From JAAUTG01 sp964458705 (GTDB taxonomy: Bacteria > Bacteroidota > Bacteroidia > Chitinophagales > Saprospiraceae), in assembly GCA_964458705.1 (NCBI GenBank), contig CAYWKD010000013.1, forward strand, positions 16,449-80,448: 64,000 nt of DNA. The letters run 5' to 3'. A program made the translations under genes and the position numbers. Shown one piece after another: positions 18,742 through 28,548 of this stretch (positions within the stretch are counted from its first letter, which is position 1; each line of letters opens with the position of its first letter). The notes beneath the pieces are model-generated. The model made no database searches. It saw only the letters and a program-made list of their open reading frames with translations, and had not been told where the DNA came from.

Positions 18742-19506
18742 TTAGTTTCCCGAGTCATTCACTCTTTTGCTCAACCAAAAGTTGTTTATACCTTCTCTAG
18801 TCGAAACATGAAGCCTTTCTGTATTCAGAAGTTCTAGCAATGCTAAAAAAGTAACAATGGCATGAATACGATTCTCTAAACCAACAAACAATTCTTCAAA
18901 ATCTATACTCGCCTTTTTTTCAATCTGCTCAAAAATATACGACTGTTGCTTCTTTATGGTATACTCCCAGCGCATTACACGATGAACCGTCTTGGTAGCC
19001 GTACGGTCTTCATACTTTTTTAACAAACGCTCAAAATTTCTCAACAGCTTAAATAAGGTTACTGATTCTAGTTCTACATCTACTAGTGCTTTTTCTGCAA
19101 TCTGTTTGAGTTCCTTTGTTATATTTCCTCTGCTTGATTTAGAAAAACGTTCTTCTTCCATCTTTCTCATTTCTTCTAACACCCCCTTGTATCGCTTATA
19201 TTCGATTAAGCGATTTACCAGTTCCTCTCTGGGGTCTATTTCATTGCCTTCCTCATCCACTAACCTTCTTGGAAGCAACATCTTTGCTTTTATTCTACAA
19301 AGCGAAGCCGCTACCACGATAAATTCGCTTGCTAGGTCAACGTTCAGCCGCTCCATTTCACGGATGTAATACAGGAAATCATTCGTAATGTTGGCAATAG
19401 GAATATCATTAATGTCCAATTCATCTCGCTCTATAAAAAATAGCAGTAAATCAAAAGGACCTTCAAACTCAGGTAGCTTTATGGTATAAGAATCTGTTTT
19501 CTCCAT
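18742..19506 (-). CDS. scpA: Segregation and condensation protein A (kleisin)
   Basis: This 254-aa kleisin bridges the SMC ATPase heads. The N-terminal helix region 'LPEFEGPFDLLLFFIERDEL' and 'YIREMERLNVDLASEFIVVA' match ScpA. A variable charged linker and a winged-helix C-terminus (about 185-250, 'ITFLALLELLNTERLHV'-like) follow. The partner scpB is not adjacent. ScpA working near the ParB/parS region fits the proposed proximity to the origin, because SMC is loaded there. Confidence 0.92.
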   Translation of the reverse strand: MEKTDSYTIKLPEFEGPFDLLLFFIERDELDINDIPIANITNDFLYYIREMERLNVDLASEFIVVAASLCRIKAKMLLPRRLVDEEGNEIDPREELVNRLIEYKRYKGVLEEMRKMEEERFSKSSRGNITKELKQIAEKALVDVELESVTLFKLLRNFERLLKKYEDRTATKTVHRVMRWEYTIKKQQSYIFEQIEKKASIDFEELFVGLENRIHAIVTFLALLELLNTERLHVSTREGINNFWLSKRVNDSGN

Positions 19507-19569
19507 TCGCAGTTATATTTAGTAGCAAGTATAGAGGAATATTCTGAGCCTACCAATTTCCTTTTCAAA

Positions 19570-19612
19570 GCAAAAGAAAGAAGGAGCAGCTATTGATAAG
19601 TCTGCTCCTTCT
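19570..19612 (-). terminator. Intrinsic terminator after htpG
   Basis: A perfect 11-bp stem: AGAAGGAGCAG at 19579-19589 pairs with CTGCTCCTTCT at 19602-19612 around a 12-nt loop. The minus strand continues into a T-rich stretch. It lies about 40 nt past the htpG stop and before scpA. Confidence 0.75.
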
Positions 19613-19650
19613 GATTAATACGTTGGGCAAATGCTAAAATATTGTATTCT

Positions 19651-21522
19651 CTATTCTACAAATTTCAAGGCTTTCTGCACGAAACCCGTCAAGTCTTTAC
19701 CCTTCAACATTCCTTGATTCAGTAACGCCAAATCATACAAATATTTTGCTAAATCGTTGCGCTCTGCACCTTCTGATTTCAACAGTTTACTGGCTACAAG
19801 CGGATGGTTAGAATTAACGACAACATTGTAAGATTCAGGAAATGCACCACCGAATTGATTACCTTGAAGAGCCTGCATCTCCATCATACGTCGCAAAAAT
19901 TCTGGCTTTGTGATCACCACTGGTGCATCATCTGGCGAAAGTGGTTTCAACTGCACACTTGCACCCGTCATATCCTTTGTCAATCCTTCAAAGGCTGCTT
20001 TTACTTGTTCCTGCTCTTGCTCGCTGAGTACAGATTCTTTCGTTTCATCTTTCTGTACTAACATATCAATCGTATCAGAATCCACGCGAACAAAAGTGCT
20101 ATCTCCCAACTTCATTTCTAAATGCTGCATGAAATGGTTGTCCAAAACATTATCAAACTCTAGTACGTCGTATCCTCTGGTCTTCGCAGCCTCAATATAA
20201 CTATGATGAGCGTCTGAATTGTTAGTATAAAGATGGATGATTTTATTATGCTTATCTGTTTGATTTTCCTTAATCTTCTCTTTGTACTCTTCCAATGTAG
20301 CAAATGCACCATCTACATTTTTATGCAGCACAAATTTCTGCGCTCTATCGTAAAACTTATCTTCGGAGATCATTCCATATTTGATAAAAACACCTAAATC
20401 GCTCCACTTCTCCTCAAATCCTTTGCGGTCTTTATTGAAAAGCTCACTCAATTTCTCCGCCACCTTTTTTGTAATGTAACCTGTGATTTTTCTAACGTTA
20501 CTGTCGCTTTGTAAATAAGACCGAGAAACATTCAGAGGAATATCTGGTGAGTCAATCACACCATGTAGCAAAGTCAAAAACTCTGGTACGATCTCTTTCA
20601 CATCATCCGTTACGTAAACTTGATTGGAGTATAGCTGAATTTTATTCCGCTGCTCAGCTATGGAATTTCCAATTTTAGGAAAGTATAAAATACCTGTCAA
20701 ATTGAACGGATAATCAATATTCAGATGAATCCAAAACAATGGTGGTGCAGAAAATGGGTACAGCTCGTTGTAGAAATTCTTGTAATCCTCATCCGTTAGC
20801 TCACTTGGCTGTTTTTTCCAAACTGGATTAGGGTTGTTGATGATATTTGGAACTTCAGTATTAATTTCCTGCTGGTCTTCCCCTTCTCCTTCATAAGTTG
20901 TTTCCGTTTTCATGCCAAACTGAATCGGCACAGGTAGAAACTTCGCATACTTATTCAGCAATTCTTCGATGCGATTATCTTCCAAGAATTCCTTATCATC
21001 TTCATTTTCGATGTATAAAATCACATCCGTTCCTCTGAAATCCTTCTCTACTGTTTCAATTGTATATTCTGGATTGCCTTCACATGACCATTTGACAGGT
21101 TGTGCCCCTTCTTGATACGATTTTGTCAGTACCTCCACTCGCTTTGCCACCATAAAAGCAGAGTAAAAACCCAGTCCAAAGTGACCAATAATGCTGCTAT
21201 CTTCCTTGTATTTATCCAAAAATTCCTGAGCGCTCGAAAAGGCTACTTGGTTTAAATACTTTTGTACTTCTTCCTCTGTCATTCCAATTCCACGATCGCG
21301 AATGGTCAAGGTTTTAGCTTCTTGATCTACTAGAATGTCAATAGTTGTATCACCTATCTCGCCTTGCACTTCGCCACGTTTCGCCAGTGTTTTCAACTTA
21401 CTAGTAGCATCTACTGCATTCGATACCAACTCTCTTAAAAAGACCTCCCGGTCGGAGTACAAAAATTGCTTAATAATCGGAAAAATATTTTCCGTTTGTA
21501 CTGATATGTTTCCTTTCTGCAT
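19651..21522 (-). CDS. htpG: Chaperone protein HtpG (Hsp90)
   Basis: This 623-aa bacterial Hsp90 helps fold client proteins using ATP. The GHKL ATPase domain shows 'FLRELVSNAVDATSKL' (Asn and Asp of the nucleotide site), 'DRGIGMT' and 'GHFGLGFYSAFMVA'. The middle domain has 'PLNVSRSYLQSD' with the catalytic Arg. I start it at ATG 21522 (MQKGNISVQTENIF), the conserved Hsp90 beginning, rather than at a TTG 12 codons upstream. It is monocistronic with its own terminator. Confidence 0.96.
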   Translation of the reverse strand: MQKGNISVQTENIFPIIKQFLYSDREVFLRELVSNAVDATSKLKTLAKRGEVQGEIGDTTIDILVDQEAKTLTIRDRGIGMTEEEVQKYLNQVAFSSAQEFLDKYKEDSSIIGHFGLGFYSAFMVAKRVEVLTKSYQEGAQPVKWSCEGNPEYTIETVEKDFRGTDVILYIENEDDKEFLEDNRIEELLNKYAKFLPVPIQFGMKTETTYEGEGEDQQEINTEVPNIINNPNPVWKKQPSELTDEDYKNFYNELYPFSAPPLFWIHLNIDYPFNLTGILYFPKIGNSIAEQRNKIQLYSNQVYVTDDVKEIVPEFLTLLHGVIDSPDIPLNVSRSYLQSDSNVRKITGYITKKVAEKLSELFNKDRKGFEEKWSDLGVFIKYGMISEDKFYDRAQKFVLHKNVDGAFATLEEYKEKIKENQTDKHNKIIHLYTNNSDAHHSYIEAAKTRGYDVLEFDNVLDNHFMQHLEMKLGDSTFVRVDSDTIDMLVQKDETKESVLSEQEQEQVKAAFEGLTKDMTGASVQLKPLSPDDAPVVITKPEFLRRMMEMQALQGNQFGGAFPESYNVVVNSNHPLVASKLLKSEGAERNDLAKYLYDLALLNQGMLKGKDLTGFVQKALKFVE

Positions 21523-21804
21523 TGCTATTACGTTTGTTTTTCTAATGCTGGGTTTCAATTATCACCAAAGTAAGTTACAATGCCTATGCCAATGCAATTT
21601 TGGCAGTTTCTAATTTATCACTTTGACTAGCCGAAAAGGTGCTTGTCGTTTTGGGAAATGTTGCACAACTATCCAGTACGAAGAACCAGCTAAAAGAGTT
21701 TTTTTAGGAACTTAAATTAATCAGCGACCGCGAAAGAGATTTGATTTTAAAAACCTTATATTTATCTCACAGAAATTAACTAGTCAAAAAGTTGCATTTG
21801 TCTC

Positions 21805-22395
21805 ATGAATTCAGCAATGAAAAAAAGAAATCAAATTTTAGACTTTCTCAAAGAAATCGCTATTGTTGTAATAGGTGTTTTAATTGCGGTATCAATAGGT
21901 AGCTATAAAGAAAGATTAGACAACGAAGCGTACTTAAGAAAGACACTTATAGCGATTGAAAGTGAAGTCATATCAAGCCAAAGTGAAGTTGATACCGTTT
22001 TAAAGCGGCACTTAAAGCTTTTTGAAAAACTTGTGAATGGATTTGAAGAAAATGAGCAGACAATTGGTGAGTTCGTATCAAGTTCAGGTGGATTTCAAGT
22101 TGCCTCTATCAAGAATATTAGTTTAAGATTTTTCATTTCTAACAAAGCCGAACTTTTGAGTTACGAAATAATCTCACAGTTATCGGACATTGAGCTAAAG
22201 ACAAATATACTTTCTGATAAACTTAAAAGATTCACCAATTTTGCGTACGACTACGTCAACGAAAAGGATGAAGATGTAATGATGAAATTTGCCTATTTAT
22301 TATCAGATGTAATAGACAGTGAGAAAACTCTTCAGGAGTCGTATTCTGCTTTTTTGGACAAGAACAAGATGTACTTGAGTAGAAAAGGTAAATGA
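21805..22395 (+). CDS. Uncharacterised single-pass membrane protein, DUF6090-like
   Basis: A 196-aa protein with one membrane helix near the N-terminus (about 13-32, 'KEIAIVVIGVLIAVSIGSYK'). A long helical, probably coiled domain follows ('SEVDTVLKRHLKLFEKLVNG', 'SYEIISQLSDIELKTNILS'). The layout of a short basic head, 'EIxIVVIGVLIAxxI' and a helical tail resembles the DUF6090 proteins that are numerous in Bacteroidota. The function is unknown and the family link is from memory of the pattern only. Confidence 0.65.
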   Translation: MNSAMKKRNQILDFLKEIAIVVIGVLIAVSIGSYKERLDNEAYLRKTLIAIESEVISSQSEVDTVLKRHLKLFEKLVNGFEENEQTIGEFVSSSGGFQVASIKNISLRFFISNKAELLSYEIISQLSDIELKTNILSDKLKRFTNFAYDYVNEKDEDVMMKFAYLLSDVIDSEKTLQESYSAFLDKNKMYLSRKGK

Positions 22396-22578
22396 TAATG
22401 CCTATACCTACAGCGAAACCTCCGCCAAGTGGAAAAAGCTACTTCAGAAAAATGCTTCTTTTACTTAACCTGAATACAATATTGACGAAAGACTGTAAAC
22501 TATTTGAAAATCAGCTAAATGATAAACGATCAATCAATTCTTGAAACTGCTCTCTCTTTTCTTTTGAGCAAAAACTTG

Positions 22579-22586
22579 TACTTTTG
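22579..22586 (+). promoter_or_regulatory. Possible -7 element upstream of the AI-2E transporter gene
   Basis: TACTTTTG matches the Bacteroidota -7 consensus TAnnTTTG and lies 34 nt before the ATG at 22621. A TTTG at 22563-22566 is too close to be a normal -33 element, so the assignment is tentative. Confidence 0.35.
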
Positions 22587-22620
22587 AAATAATAACAATG
22601 AAGCGTTCAATAGAACAAAC

Positions 22621-23730
22621 ATGAAAATCAAAAGAAATACAGTTATCATAATCATTGGGATATTGTTAGCCTTACTATTGCTTTACTATTTCAGGGGAAT
22701 CTTAGGATATGTATTAGGAGCTTGGGTGGTTTCACTAGCAGGAAGACCAATGACACGATTTCTACAAAATCAAATAAAACTAGGTAAGTGGCGAATGGGA
22801 GCTACTACTTCAGCGACTATTACATTACTAACTTTCTTATTAGCTGCTTTATTAATTGTTGCTCTGTTTATTCCAATGATTATCGACCAGATAGATAATT
22901 TCGCTAGTGTGGACTATAAAAAAATCGTTACTTCTTTGAATGAACCTATTGAATCAGTCAATAAACGACTTGATAAAATTGGTTCGCCTCCCATTTCCAG
23001 ATCACAATTTGAGGATCAACTCAGAAATTCTTTTTCTGGCTGGTTCAAACTAGACGATATTGGTAAAGGGCTTAATTCCTTTTTTAGTGCTTTGGGCACT
23101 GTCTTCATTTCTATTTTTTCTGTAATATTCATTGCCTTTTTCTTTTTAAAAGAGAAAGATTTATTCGCGCAAGCCGTCATTGCTGCTGCACCTAATCAGC
23201 ATGAGACTCAAGTTTCCAACATCGTTAATGACATTTCTAGCTTGCTCACTCGTTATTTTGCAGGAATAGCTCTACAAATTTCTATCATTACCCTTTTTGT
23301 AACAGTTGCCCTTTCGATCATTGGAGTGGAGTATGCTTTATTAATTGGTTTTTTTGCTGCATTGGTCAATCTAATTCCTTATTTAGGCCCTTTAATCGGT
23401 GGAATATTTGGCGTCTTCATTGCTATTTCTTCTAATTTAGAAGTGGATTTCTATACAGGTATGTTGCCATTAATACTAAAAATAGCTGCCGTTTTTGCCA
23501 TGGTTCAGTTACTCGATAATTTTGTTTTACAACCTTATATTTTTTCTAATAGCGTTAAAGCCCATCCTCTGGAGATCTTTATTGTTATTCTCATGGGTTC
23601 ACAAATAGGTGGAATACTTGGTATGGTGTTAGCTATTCCAACTTATACGGTGCTCCGAGTAATTGCTCGATCTTTCTTGAGTGAGTTTAAAATTGTGCAG
23701 CGGTTAACAGGAAGGTTAGATGAGACCTAA
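22621..23730 (+). CDS. AI-2E family transporter (PerM-like)
   Basis: This 369-aa integral membrane protein has about eight hydrophobic segments, a soluble periplasmic/cytoplasmic loop (about 95-155) and the family hallmark 'ALVNLIPYLGPLIGGIFG' near residue 255. The family is annotated after E. coli TqsA, an exporter of autoinducer-2. Many members have other roles such as Na+/H+ exchange, so the substrate is uncertain. Confidence 0.88.
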   Translation: MKIKRNTVIIIIGILLALLLLYYFRGILGYVLGAWVVSLAGRPMTRFLQNQIKLGKWRMGATTSATITLLTFLLAALLIVALFIPMIIDQIDNFASVDYKKIVTSLNEPIESVNKRLDKIGSPPISRSQFEDQLRNSFSGWFKLDDIGKGLNSFFSALGTVFISIFSVIFIAFFFLKEKDLFAQAVIAAAPNQHETQVSNIVNDISSLLTRYFAGIALQISIITLFVTVALSIIGVEYALLIGFFAALVNLIPYLGPLIGGIFGVFIAISSNLEVDFYTGMLPLILKIAAVFAMVQLLDNFVLQPYIFSNSVKAHPLEIFIVILMGSQIGGILGMVLAIPTYTVLRVIARSFLSEFKIVQRLTGRLDET

Positions 23731-23796
23731 GCATCAAACTACAATTCAGTAAATTTTTTAACGAATAATACCTGAGTATATATTAAACTTGTCTCT

Positions 23797-24477
23797 ATGC
23801 CTTATTTCACAACTGATTTTCATCAATTCTTTACGGATCTTCGCAAAAATAACAATCGTGAATGGTATCACGACAACAAAAAACGCTATGAAAAACACGT
23901 AAAAAAACCAATGCAAGTCTTTATAACTGAACTGATTGATCGGATGCAAATACACGATTCTTCGATAGCAATCACACATAAAGAAGCCATCTTTAGAATT
24001 TATCGGGACATTCGATTTAGTAAGGACAAGACGCCTTACAAAACGAATACCTCTGCCGCAATTAGCAAAGGAGGCAGAAAGGACACGGTGTCGCCAGGAA
24101 TTTATATTGAGCTGAACGATGAAAAAGCAGCCATTTACAGCGGTATATACATGCCTAGTCCCAAGCAAATCAAACAGATCAGAGAAGGTATAGCATCAGA
24201 TATGGAAACGTTTCAATCATTGCTAGATGCTAAAGATTTTCAAGAAAAGTTTAATGGCACTATTCATGGCGATAAATACAAACGCCTTCCTAAAGAATTT
24301 ACAGAAGCGGCTGAGCAGCAACCTTATCTTTTCAATAAGCAGTTCTACTACTTTAGCGAACTTGAGCCCTCGATCATTTTAAAAGAAAATCTACCTGATA
24401 TTTTTATTGACTATTATTTAGCTGCTCGACCACTAGGCCGTTTTTTTGAGCGTGCTTTAATGGAAGTAGATGAATAA
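23797..24477 (+). CDS. DUF2461 family protein
   Basis: This 226-aa protein matches the DUF2461 (TIGR02453) family. It begins 'FTTDFHQFFTDLRKNNNREW' and has 'FRIYRDIRFSKDKTPYKTNT' and 'YSGIYMPSPKQIKQIREGI'. The family is widespread in bacteria and fungi and has no known biochemical role. It is a soluble cytoplasmic protein with no signal peptide, and it stands alone, convergent with the sigma factor gene. Confidence 0.88.
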   Translation: MPYFTTDFHQFFTDLRKNNNREWYHDNKKRYEKHVKKPMQVFITELIDRMQIHDSSIAITHKEAIFRIYRDIRFSKDKTPYKTNTSAAISKGGRKDTVSPGIYIELNDEKAAIYSGIYMPSPKQIKQIREGIASDMETFQSLLDAKDFQEKFNGTIHGDKYKRLPKEFTEAAEQQPYLFNKQFYYFSELEPSIILKENLPDIFIDYYLAARPLGRFFERALMEVDE

Positions 24478-24503
24478 AAAAGAGTTGCCCTCTCGAACAA
24501 CTC
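24475..24503 (-). terminator. Terminator between the DUF2461 and sigma-factor genes
   Basis: GAGTTG (24482-24487) pairs with CAACTC (24498-24503) around a 10-nt loop. The minus strand then reads into TTTTTTATTC, which gives an intrinsic terminator for the minus-strand sigma factor gene. It may also slow transcripts from the convergent DUF2461 gene. Confidence 0.65.
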
Positions 24504-24541
24504 CTCATTTTACTTGCACTGGAATAATTTTTTCTTGAACA

Positions 24542-25237
24542 CTATGCAGCAACTGCTGCTTTCTCTGCGCTTATCTCGGTAGATGTCGCTTTCCTGTTTT
24601 TAGCTTTGCGCTTAGTAGTTTCCAAATAAGCACTTGCTCCCGGCTGCTGAATCATTTCGTAAAGCATTTCCTTCGCACGGAATAACTGTGCTTTTACTGT
24701 ACCTAAAGGAATATCCAATTCCTGTGCAATCTCATCATAACTCAGTTCCTCAAAGTAACGCAATTCAATCATCAAGCGGTACTTTTCATTCAATTTGCAC
24801 AGCACGGCACGCATCATTTCAATCTTCTGATCATTCATGAAGAGCTCTTCTGGATTTAAAGAATTGGAGCGGATGCTAGAAGCATAGTCTTGGTTACCAC
24901 CTGGCTCAATCGTATCATCAATTGAAAATACTTGCAAGCGCTTCTTTCTGATGTAATCAATACCATTATTGATTGCAATTCTAAAAAGCCAAGTACTAAA
25001 AGCATAATGCGGCGCATAACTAGATAATTTCCTGAATGCTTTTCCGAAGGCTTCAATCGTTAGATCATTAGCGTCTTCTTTGTTGTTCACCATTTTTAAC
25101 ATAGTGTGAAAAACAGAATTGCGATAACGATCCATTAATTCTGTGTAGGCTCTTTGGTCGCCTGCAATAGCATTTTGCACCAAGTTGTAATCGTCTTGAG
25201 CCTTAGTAGAAAGTGTTGTAGAAATACACATGTTCAT
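24542..25237 (-). CDS. Sigma-70 family (ECF-type) RNA polymerase sigma factor
   Basis: This 231-aa sigma factor has region 2 ('YTELMDRYRNSVFHTMLKMV', 'FSTWLFRIAINNGIDYIRKK') and region 4 with a helix-turn-helix ('LSYDEIAQELDIPLGTVKAQ'). Sigma region 3 is absent, as in ECF factors. No anti-sigma gene adjoins it, and the basic tail of about 30 residues (TTKRKAKNRKATSTEI) is unusual. Bacteroidota carry housekeeping-like ECF factors of this layout. Its regulon is unknown. Confidence 0.9.
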   Translation of the reverse strand: MNMCISTTLSTKAQDDYNLVQNAIAGDQRAYTELMDRYRNSVFHTMLKMVNNKEDANDLTIEAFGKAFRKLSSYAPHYAFSTWLFRIAINNGIDYIRKKRLQVFSIDDTIEPGGNQDYASSIRSNSLNPEELFMNDQKIEMMRAVLCKLNEKYRLMIELRYFEELSYDEIAQELDIPLGTVKAQLFRAKEMLYEMIQQPGASAYLETTKRKAKNRKATSTEISAEKAAVAA

Positions 25238-25352
25238 GGGTTTGCTTGCACACTTAGTAAATGCACCTACGCGGCAGTTTTACTTCATGTAGCAAATGTT
25301 TTTAAATATGTTCATAATGCACTCGTCAAATAACGAGCATGGAATAACAAGT

Positions 25353-26462
25353 TTACCATCGGTTCTTAACTCCCCATACTAACACTGGTGCAAACAGTAT
25401 GTAATAGGAAACCATCATTATATCTAACACAGGTATCCAAATCAATAACCCTTTTTCATCTAACCTGTGAAAAATACCACGACTTACCAGCAATATAATA
25501 CTCATGCGAGTAAGATACACTCCAATGGCTAGAGCATAACTACCCAATAAAAATGTGAATGTCCCCAAAAAATAATGTGCAATATGACTACCCGAAAGTA
25601 GCCCTAATAGCAACTGATGTTTAAATTGGTACGAAGTACCAGTTGTCAAATGCCTCGATTTCTGTCGAATGAAACTTTTTAGTGTTTCTTTCGGATCAGA
25701 ATAAACAAAAGCATTTTTGTTTACTATGACTGTAGTGTTGTCAAGATGAGCTATTGCGTTGATGAAGAGATCGTCATCACCTGAAGCAATATGCTCATGG
25801 GATTTGAAACCATTTACCTTATGGTAAAGTGATTTCCTGTATATTAAATTACGCCCAACTCCCATATAGGGTGCGTTCCAAAGAGCAAAAGATAAATATT
25901 GAATAGCAGTATAAACAGTTTCATAACGAATAAACCTGTTGAGCATTCCCTTTCTCTTTTCGTAAGGAGAATACCCTAATCCAACTGCTTTTACACCATC
26001 GACTTGCTCTTGCATGGATTGTATCCACTTAGAACTATTGGGCTTGCAATCTGCGTCTGTTAATAAAAGAACTTCGTATTTAGCCTTCTCTATTCCCTCT
26101 GCAAGTGCGAATTTTTTACCAATTCTATCACTATTCACTCTTTTTCGACTAATTATGTGCAAGGTCGAAAACTTTTTTTGAAATTCCAAAAGAATATTAG
26201 CTGTTTCATCAATAGAATGATCATTTACTACAATTACTTCAAAAAAAGGGTAGTCTTGATTTAGGATATGGGGTAAATTTTTCTTTAGATTTTCAGCTTC
26301 GTTTTTAGCGCAAATAATTACTGAAACAGGCTGCTGTACTTGTTTTTTACTAATAGGTGATCTGTAACGGGCTAATTTTGAAAATACGACTATCCAATAA
26401 AGGAGCTGAATGATAGTGAAAAAAATAAAAAGTAAACTTAAAACCAACTTGAATGACTCCAT
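25353..26462 (-). CDS. Membrane-bound family 2 glycosyltransferase
   Basis: This 369-aa protein has an N-terminal membrane helix (about 5-28) and a GT2 domain. Motifs are 'PVSVIICAKNEAENLKKNLP', 'VIVVNDHSIDE', a DxD-like 'LLTDADCKP' and the acceptor-loop 'ASGDDDLFINA'. About three C-terminal helices follow. It would transfer a sugar from a nucleotide donor to a lipid or polymer at the inner membrane. The product is unknown. ATG 26462 is preferred to the GTG one codon upstream. Confidence 0.88.
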   Translation of the reverse strand: MESFKLVLSLLFIFFTIIQLLYWIVVFSKLARYRSPISKKQVQQPVSVIICAKNEAENLKKNLPHILNQDYPFFEVIVVNDHSIDETANILLEFQKKFSTLHIISRKRVNSDRIGKKFALAEGIEKAKYEVLLLTDADCKPNSSKWIQSMQEQVDGVKAVGLGYSPYEKRKGMLNRFIRYETVYTAIQYLSFALWNAPYMGVGRNLIYRKSLYHKVNGFKSHEHIASGDDDLFINAIAHLDNTTVIVNKNAFVYSDPKETLKSFIRQKSRHLTTGTSYQFKHQLLLGLLSGSHIAHYFLGTFTFLLGSYALAIGVYLTRMSIILLVSRGIFHRLDEKGLLIWIPVLDIMMVSYYILFAPVLVWGVKNRW

Positions 26463-26969
26463 CACAGCTAAAGCTTAATTGTGCGTCAAATTTAGTTTGA
26501 TGCTAAAGAAAAAGGTAATTGTAATAGGTCTTAATTTTGAAGTAGTCAAAAATGAAACGCTAAAAAATAGGTTTCATAGCTAAACATGGATAAATACTTA
26601 GATAACAATAAATTAACATTGAACTAACCATTTTATCCAAAACAAACCGCTTCTAAAGGTACAACAATACTTTTTTCACAGCCTATTTAATAACTTTTGA
26701 TAACTATTTGAAAAACAGCATACATATCATTAGAGCAATATGTGCAAAACAATGGGGTAAACCACTAAAGTTTTCAACTACTTCTCACAAACTAAGCATC
26801 TGAGTTTTCATACAAATCCAAATAGCTAGCTTATTCTAGTTACCAACAGCTCAATTCCACTTTATTTTATCATTCATCCACAAGGAAAAGGCTAATTTTC
26901 TTTACACACCATCAAAATAGATTTGCATGTGAAAAAGCACATAAGTATCTGATAAATAGAAAGTCAGTA

Positions 26970-26978
26970 TGTGGATAA
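26970..26978 (-). promoter_or_regulatory. DnaA-box-like site
   Basis: TGTGGATAA on the plus strand is the reverse complement of the strong DnaA box TTATCCACA. It is the only exact match in the 717-bp gap. Confidence 0.4.
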
Positions 26979-27152
26979 GGCATGAACATTTGCTTAACAA
27001 TTAGTTAATAAATAATTAACGTACAAAAGTTGAGCCTATTTACCAACTAACTAACAGCCTTAATAATAATAAGAGAATTAAAATTTTAAATTAAAATGAC
27101 TATTAATAATCAGACTATGGTGTTATGAAGTGTACTAGATGATAAAAACAAA

Positions 27153-27160
27153 TACTTTTG
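27153..27160 (+). promoter_or_regulatory. Possible -7 element of the heme A synthase gene
   Basis: TACTTTTG fits the TAnnTTTG consensus and ends 19 nt before the start codon. I see no clear TTG-type -33 element at the right distance. Confidence 0.35.
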
Positions 27161-27179
27161 TTTTCAAAAAGAAAGATAC

Positions 27180-28286
27180 ATGGAAACTCAATTAGTAGTA
27201 AGGACTAAAAATAGTAGCAGCACAATAGTAACATCTGCTGTGAGAACTTGGCTGTTCATCGGTTTGGTGATGGTATTTGTGCAAGTTGTCGTAGGAGGCA
27301 TTACGCGCCTTACGGATTCAGGATTATCTATCACAGAATGGGCTGTCATTCAAGGTACATTACCGCCAATGAATGAAGTAGAGTGGTTGGATGCTTTTGA
27401 CAAATATAAGGTAGCGGCAAAGAAGCAGTTTGAGTCGCTGCATGCTAATATGACGCTTTCTGAATTTAAGGTTATCTTTTTTTGGGAATATATCCACCGA
27501 TTGTGGGCACGAATGATGGGATTTGTTTTTGCTATTCCTTTCGTCTTTTTTGTTATTAAAAAGCAGATTCCAAAGTGGCTAATGCGGCGACTGGGCATAG
27601 TAATTTTGCTGGCATCAACTGCTGCTACTTTTGGTTGGATTATGGTTGCAAGCGGTCTTAACGACGATAGTCGGACGTGGGTAAGTGCTTATAAGCTAGT
27701 AACGCATCTGCTAATTGCGACTTCTTTATTTGGTTATTTGTTTTGGACTTATTTAAAGGCTGCACAATCTAGTGTGCAAGATGCTCATCTTTCGGGTATG
27801 CGAAAAATGGCTTGGAGTATTGCGGCTTTATTGATTGTTCAAATTGCGTTTGGTGGCCTTATGGCTGGTATGCGTGCAGGATTGCTTCATCCTAGCTTTC
27901 CTATTTTTGTAGAAGGCGAAAGAATTGCAAATGCCTTGAATAGTGGTGCAGAGGTAGAACATTTTGTAGATTATGAGCGATCTACTTATGTAAAGGCAGT
28001 CGTACAGATTTTACATAGAGGAACTGCCTATTTACTGGTTGGCTCGCTCATTTGGTTCGCTATTCGGCTTTTTAAAGAAAATATTTCTAAGCGCCTGCGA
28101 AATGGAACTTGGGGATTACTAGCTATTTTGGGTGGACAATTTGTACTAGGAGTGCTGACGATCATTAATAGTATTGGACGCATTCCAATTACATTGGGCG
28201 TGATGCATCAGGGAGTTGCTTTATTATTGTTGGTTGCATTATTGTACGTAATATATCAGATGAAACCCAATGAAAAAATGATGTGA
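27180..28286 (+). CDS. Heme A synthase (COX15/CtaA family)
   Basis: This 368-aa integral membrane protein has about eight helices. It oxidises the C8 methyl of heme O to give heme A for cytochrome oxidase. Diagnostic segments are 'VVVGGITRLTDSGLSITEWA' (about 36-55), 'FFWEYIHRLWARMMG' with a heme-ligand His, 'ILHRGTAYLLVG' and a C-terminal 'MHQGVALLLLVALL'. The length and 'EYIHR' motif fit the COX15 subtype rather than the shorter Bacillus CtaA. No cytochrome oxidase genes are adjacent. Confidence 0.93.
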   Translation: METQLVVRTKNSSSTIVTSAVRTWLFIGLVMVFVQVVVGGITRLTDSGLSITEWAVIQGTLPPMNEVEWLDAFDKYKVAAKKQFESLHANMTLSEFKVIFFWEYIHRLWARMMGFVFAIPFVFFVIKKQIPKWLMRRLGIVILLASTAATFGWIMVASGLNDDSRTWVSAYKLVTHLLIATSLFGYLFWTYLKAAQSSVQDAHLSGMRKMAWSIAALLIVQIAFGGLMAGMRAGLLHPSFPIFVEGERIANALNSGAEVEHFVDYERSTYVKAVVQILHRGTAYLLVGSLIWFAIRLFKENISKRLRNGTWGLLAILGGQFVLGVLTIINSIGRIPITLGVMHQGVALLLLVALLYVIYQMKPNEKMM

Positions 28287-28293
28287 ATAAACC

Positions 28294-28302
28294 TGTGGAT
28301 AA
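28294..28302 (-). promoter_or_regulatory. DnaA-box-like site after heme A synthase
   Basis: A second exact TGTGGATAA lies 8 nt after the heme A synthase stop. A one-mismatch copy (TGTGAATAA, 28282-28290) overlaps the stop codon. It lies within the G-rich-skew gap at 28287-28548 and may belong to the same origin region. Confidence 0.35.
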
Positions 28303-28548
28303 CTTATTGTAAATTTTATGTTAATAGATTATTTTAACTTTTTTACTTACAAAATGCTATTTTTCAGTTAGTTAAATAGAAACCAAGGATTGTGATAAAT
28401 TTCGTGTAGAACGTTAGTAAATATGTTAATAAGTAGCAATTATTTGAAAAATGAATGGTTTAGGGTAAATTGTGAAAGGAATAGATTCAGTTTATCATGC
28501 TTCATTCTTAGAAGAGTTGGCAAGTTATCAAACTCAATATTATAGATG

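Larger units (their letters stand above)
26463..27179. other. 717-bp AT-rich gap, candidate replication origin
   Basis: No open frame here looks like a gene. The gap holds an exact DnaA-box-like TGTGGATAA at 26970-26978 and one-mismatch relatives at 26633-26641 (TTATCCAAA) and 26874-26882 (TCATCCACA). A very AT-rich tract lies at 27061-27115. A hand count over 26581-26940 gives about 36 G to 72 C on the plus strand, whereas the gap just right of heme A synthase (28287-28550) gives about 44 G to 22 C. This sign change is what an origin shows. It is a hypothesis, because Bacteroidota origins vary and dnaA is not here. Confidence 0.4.
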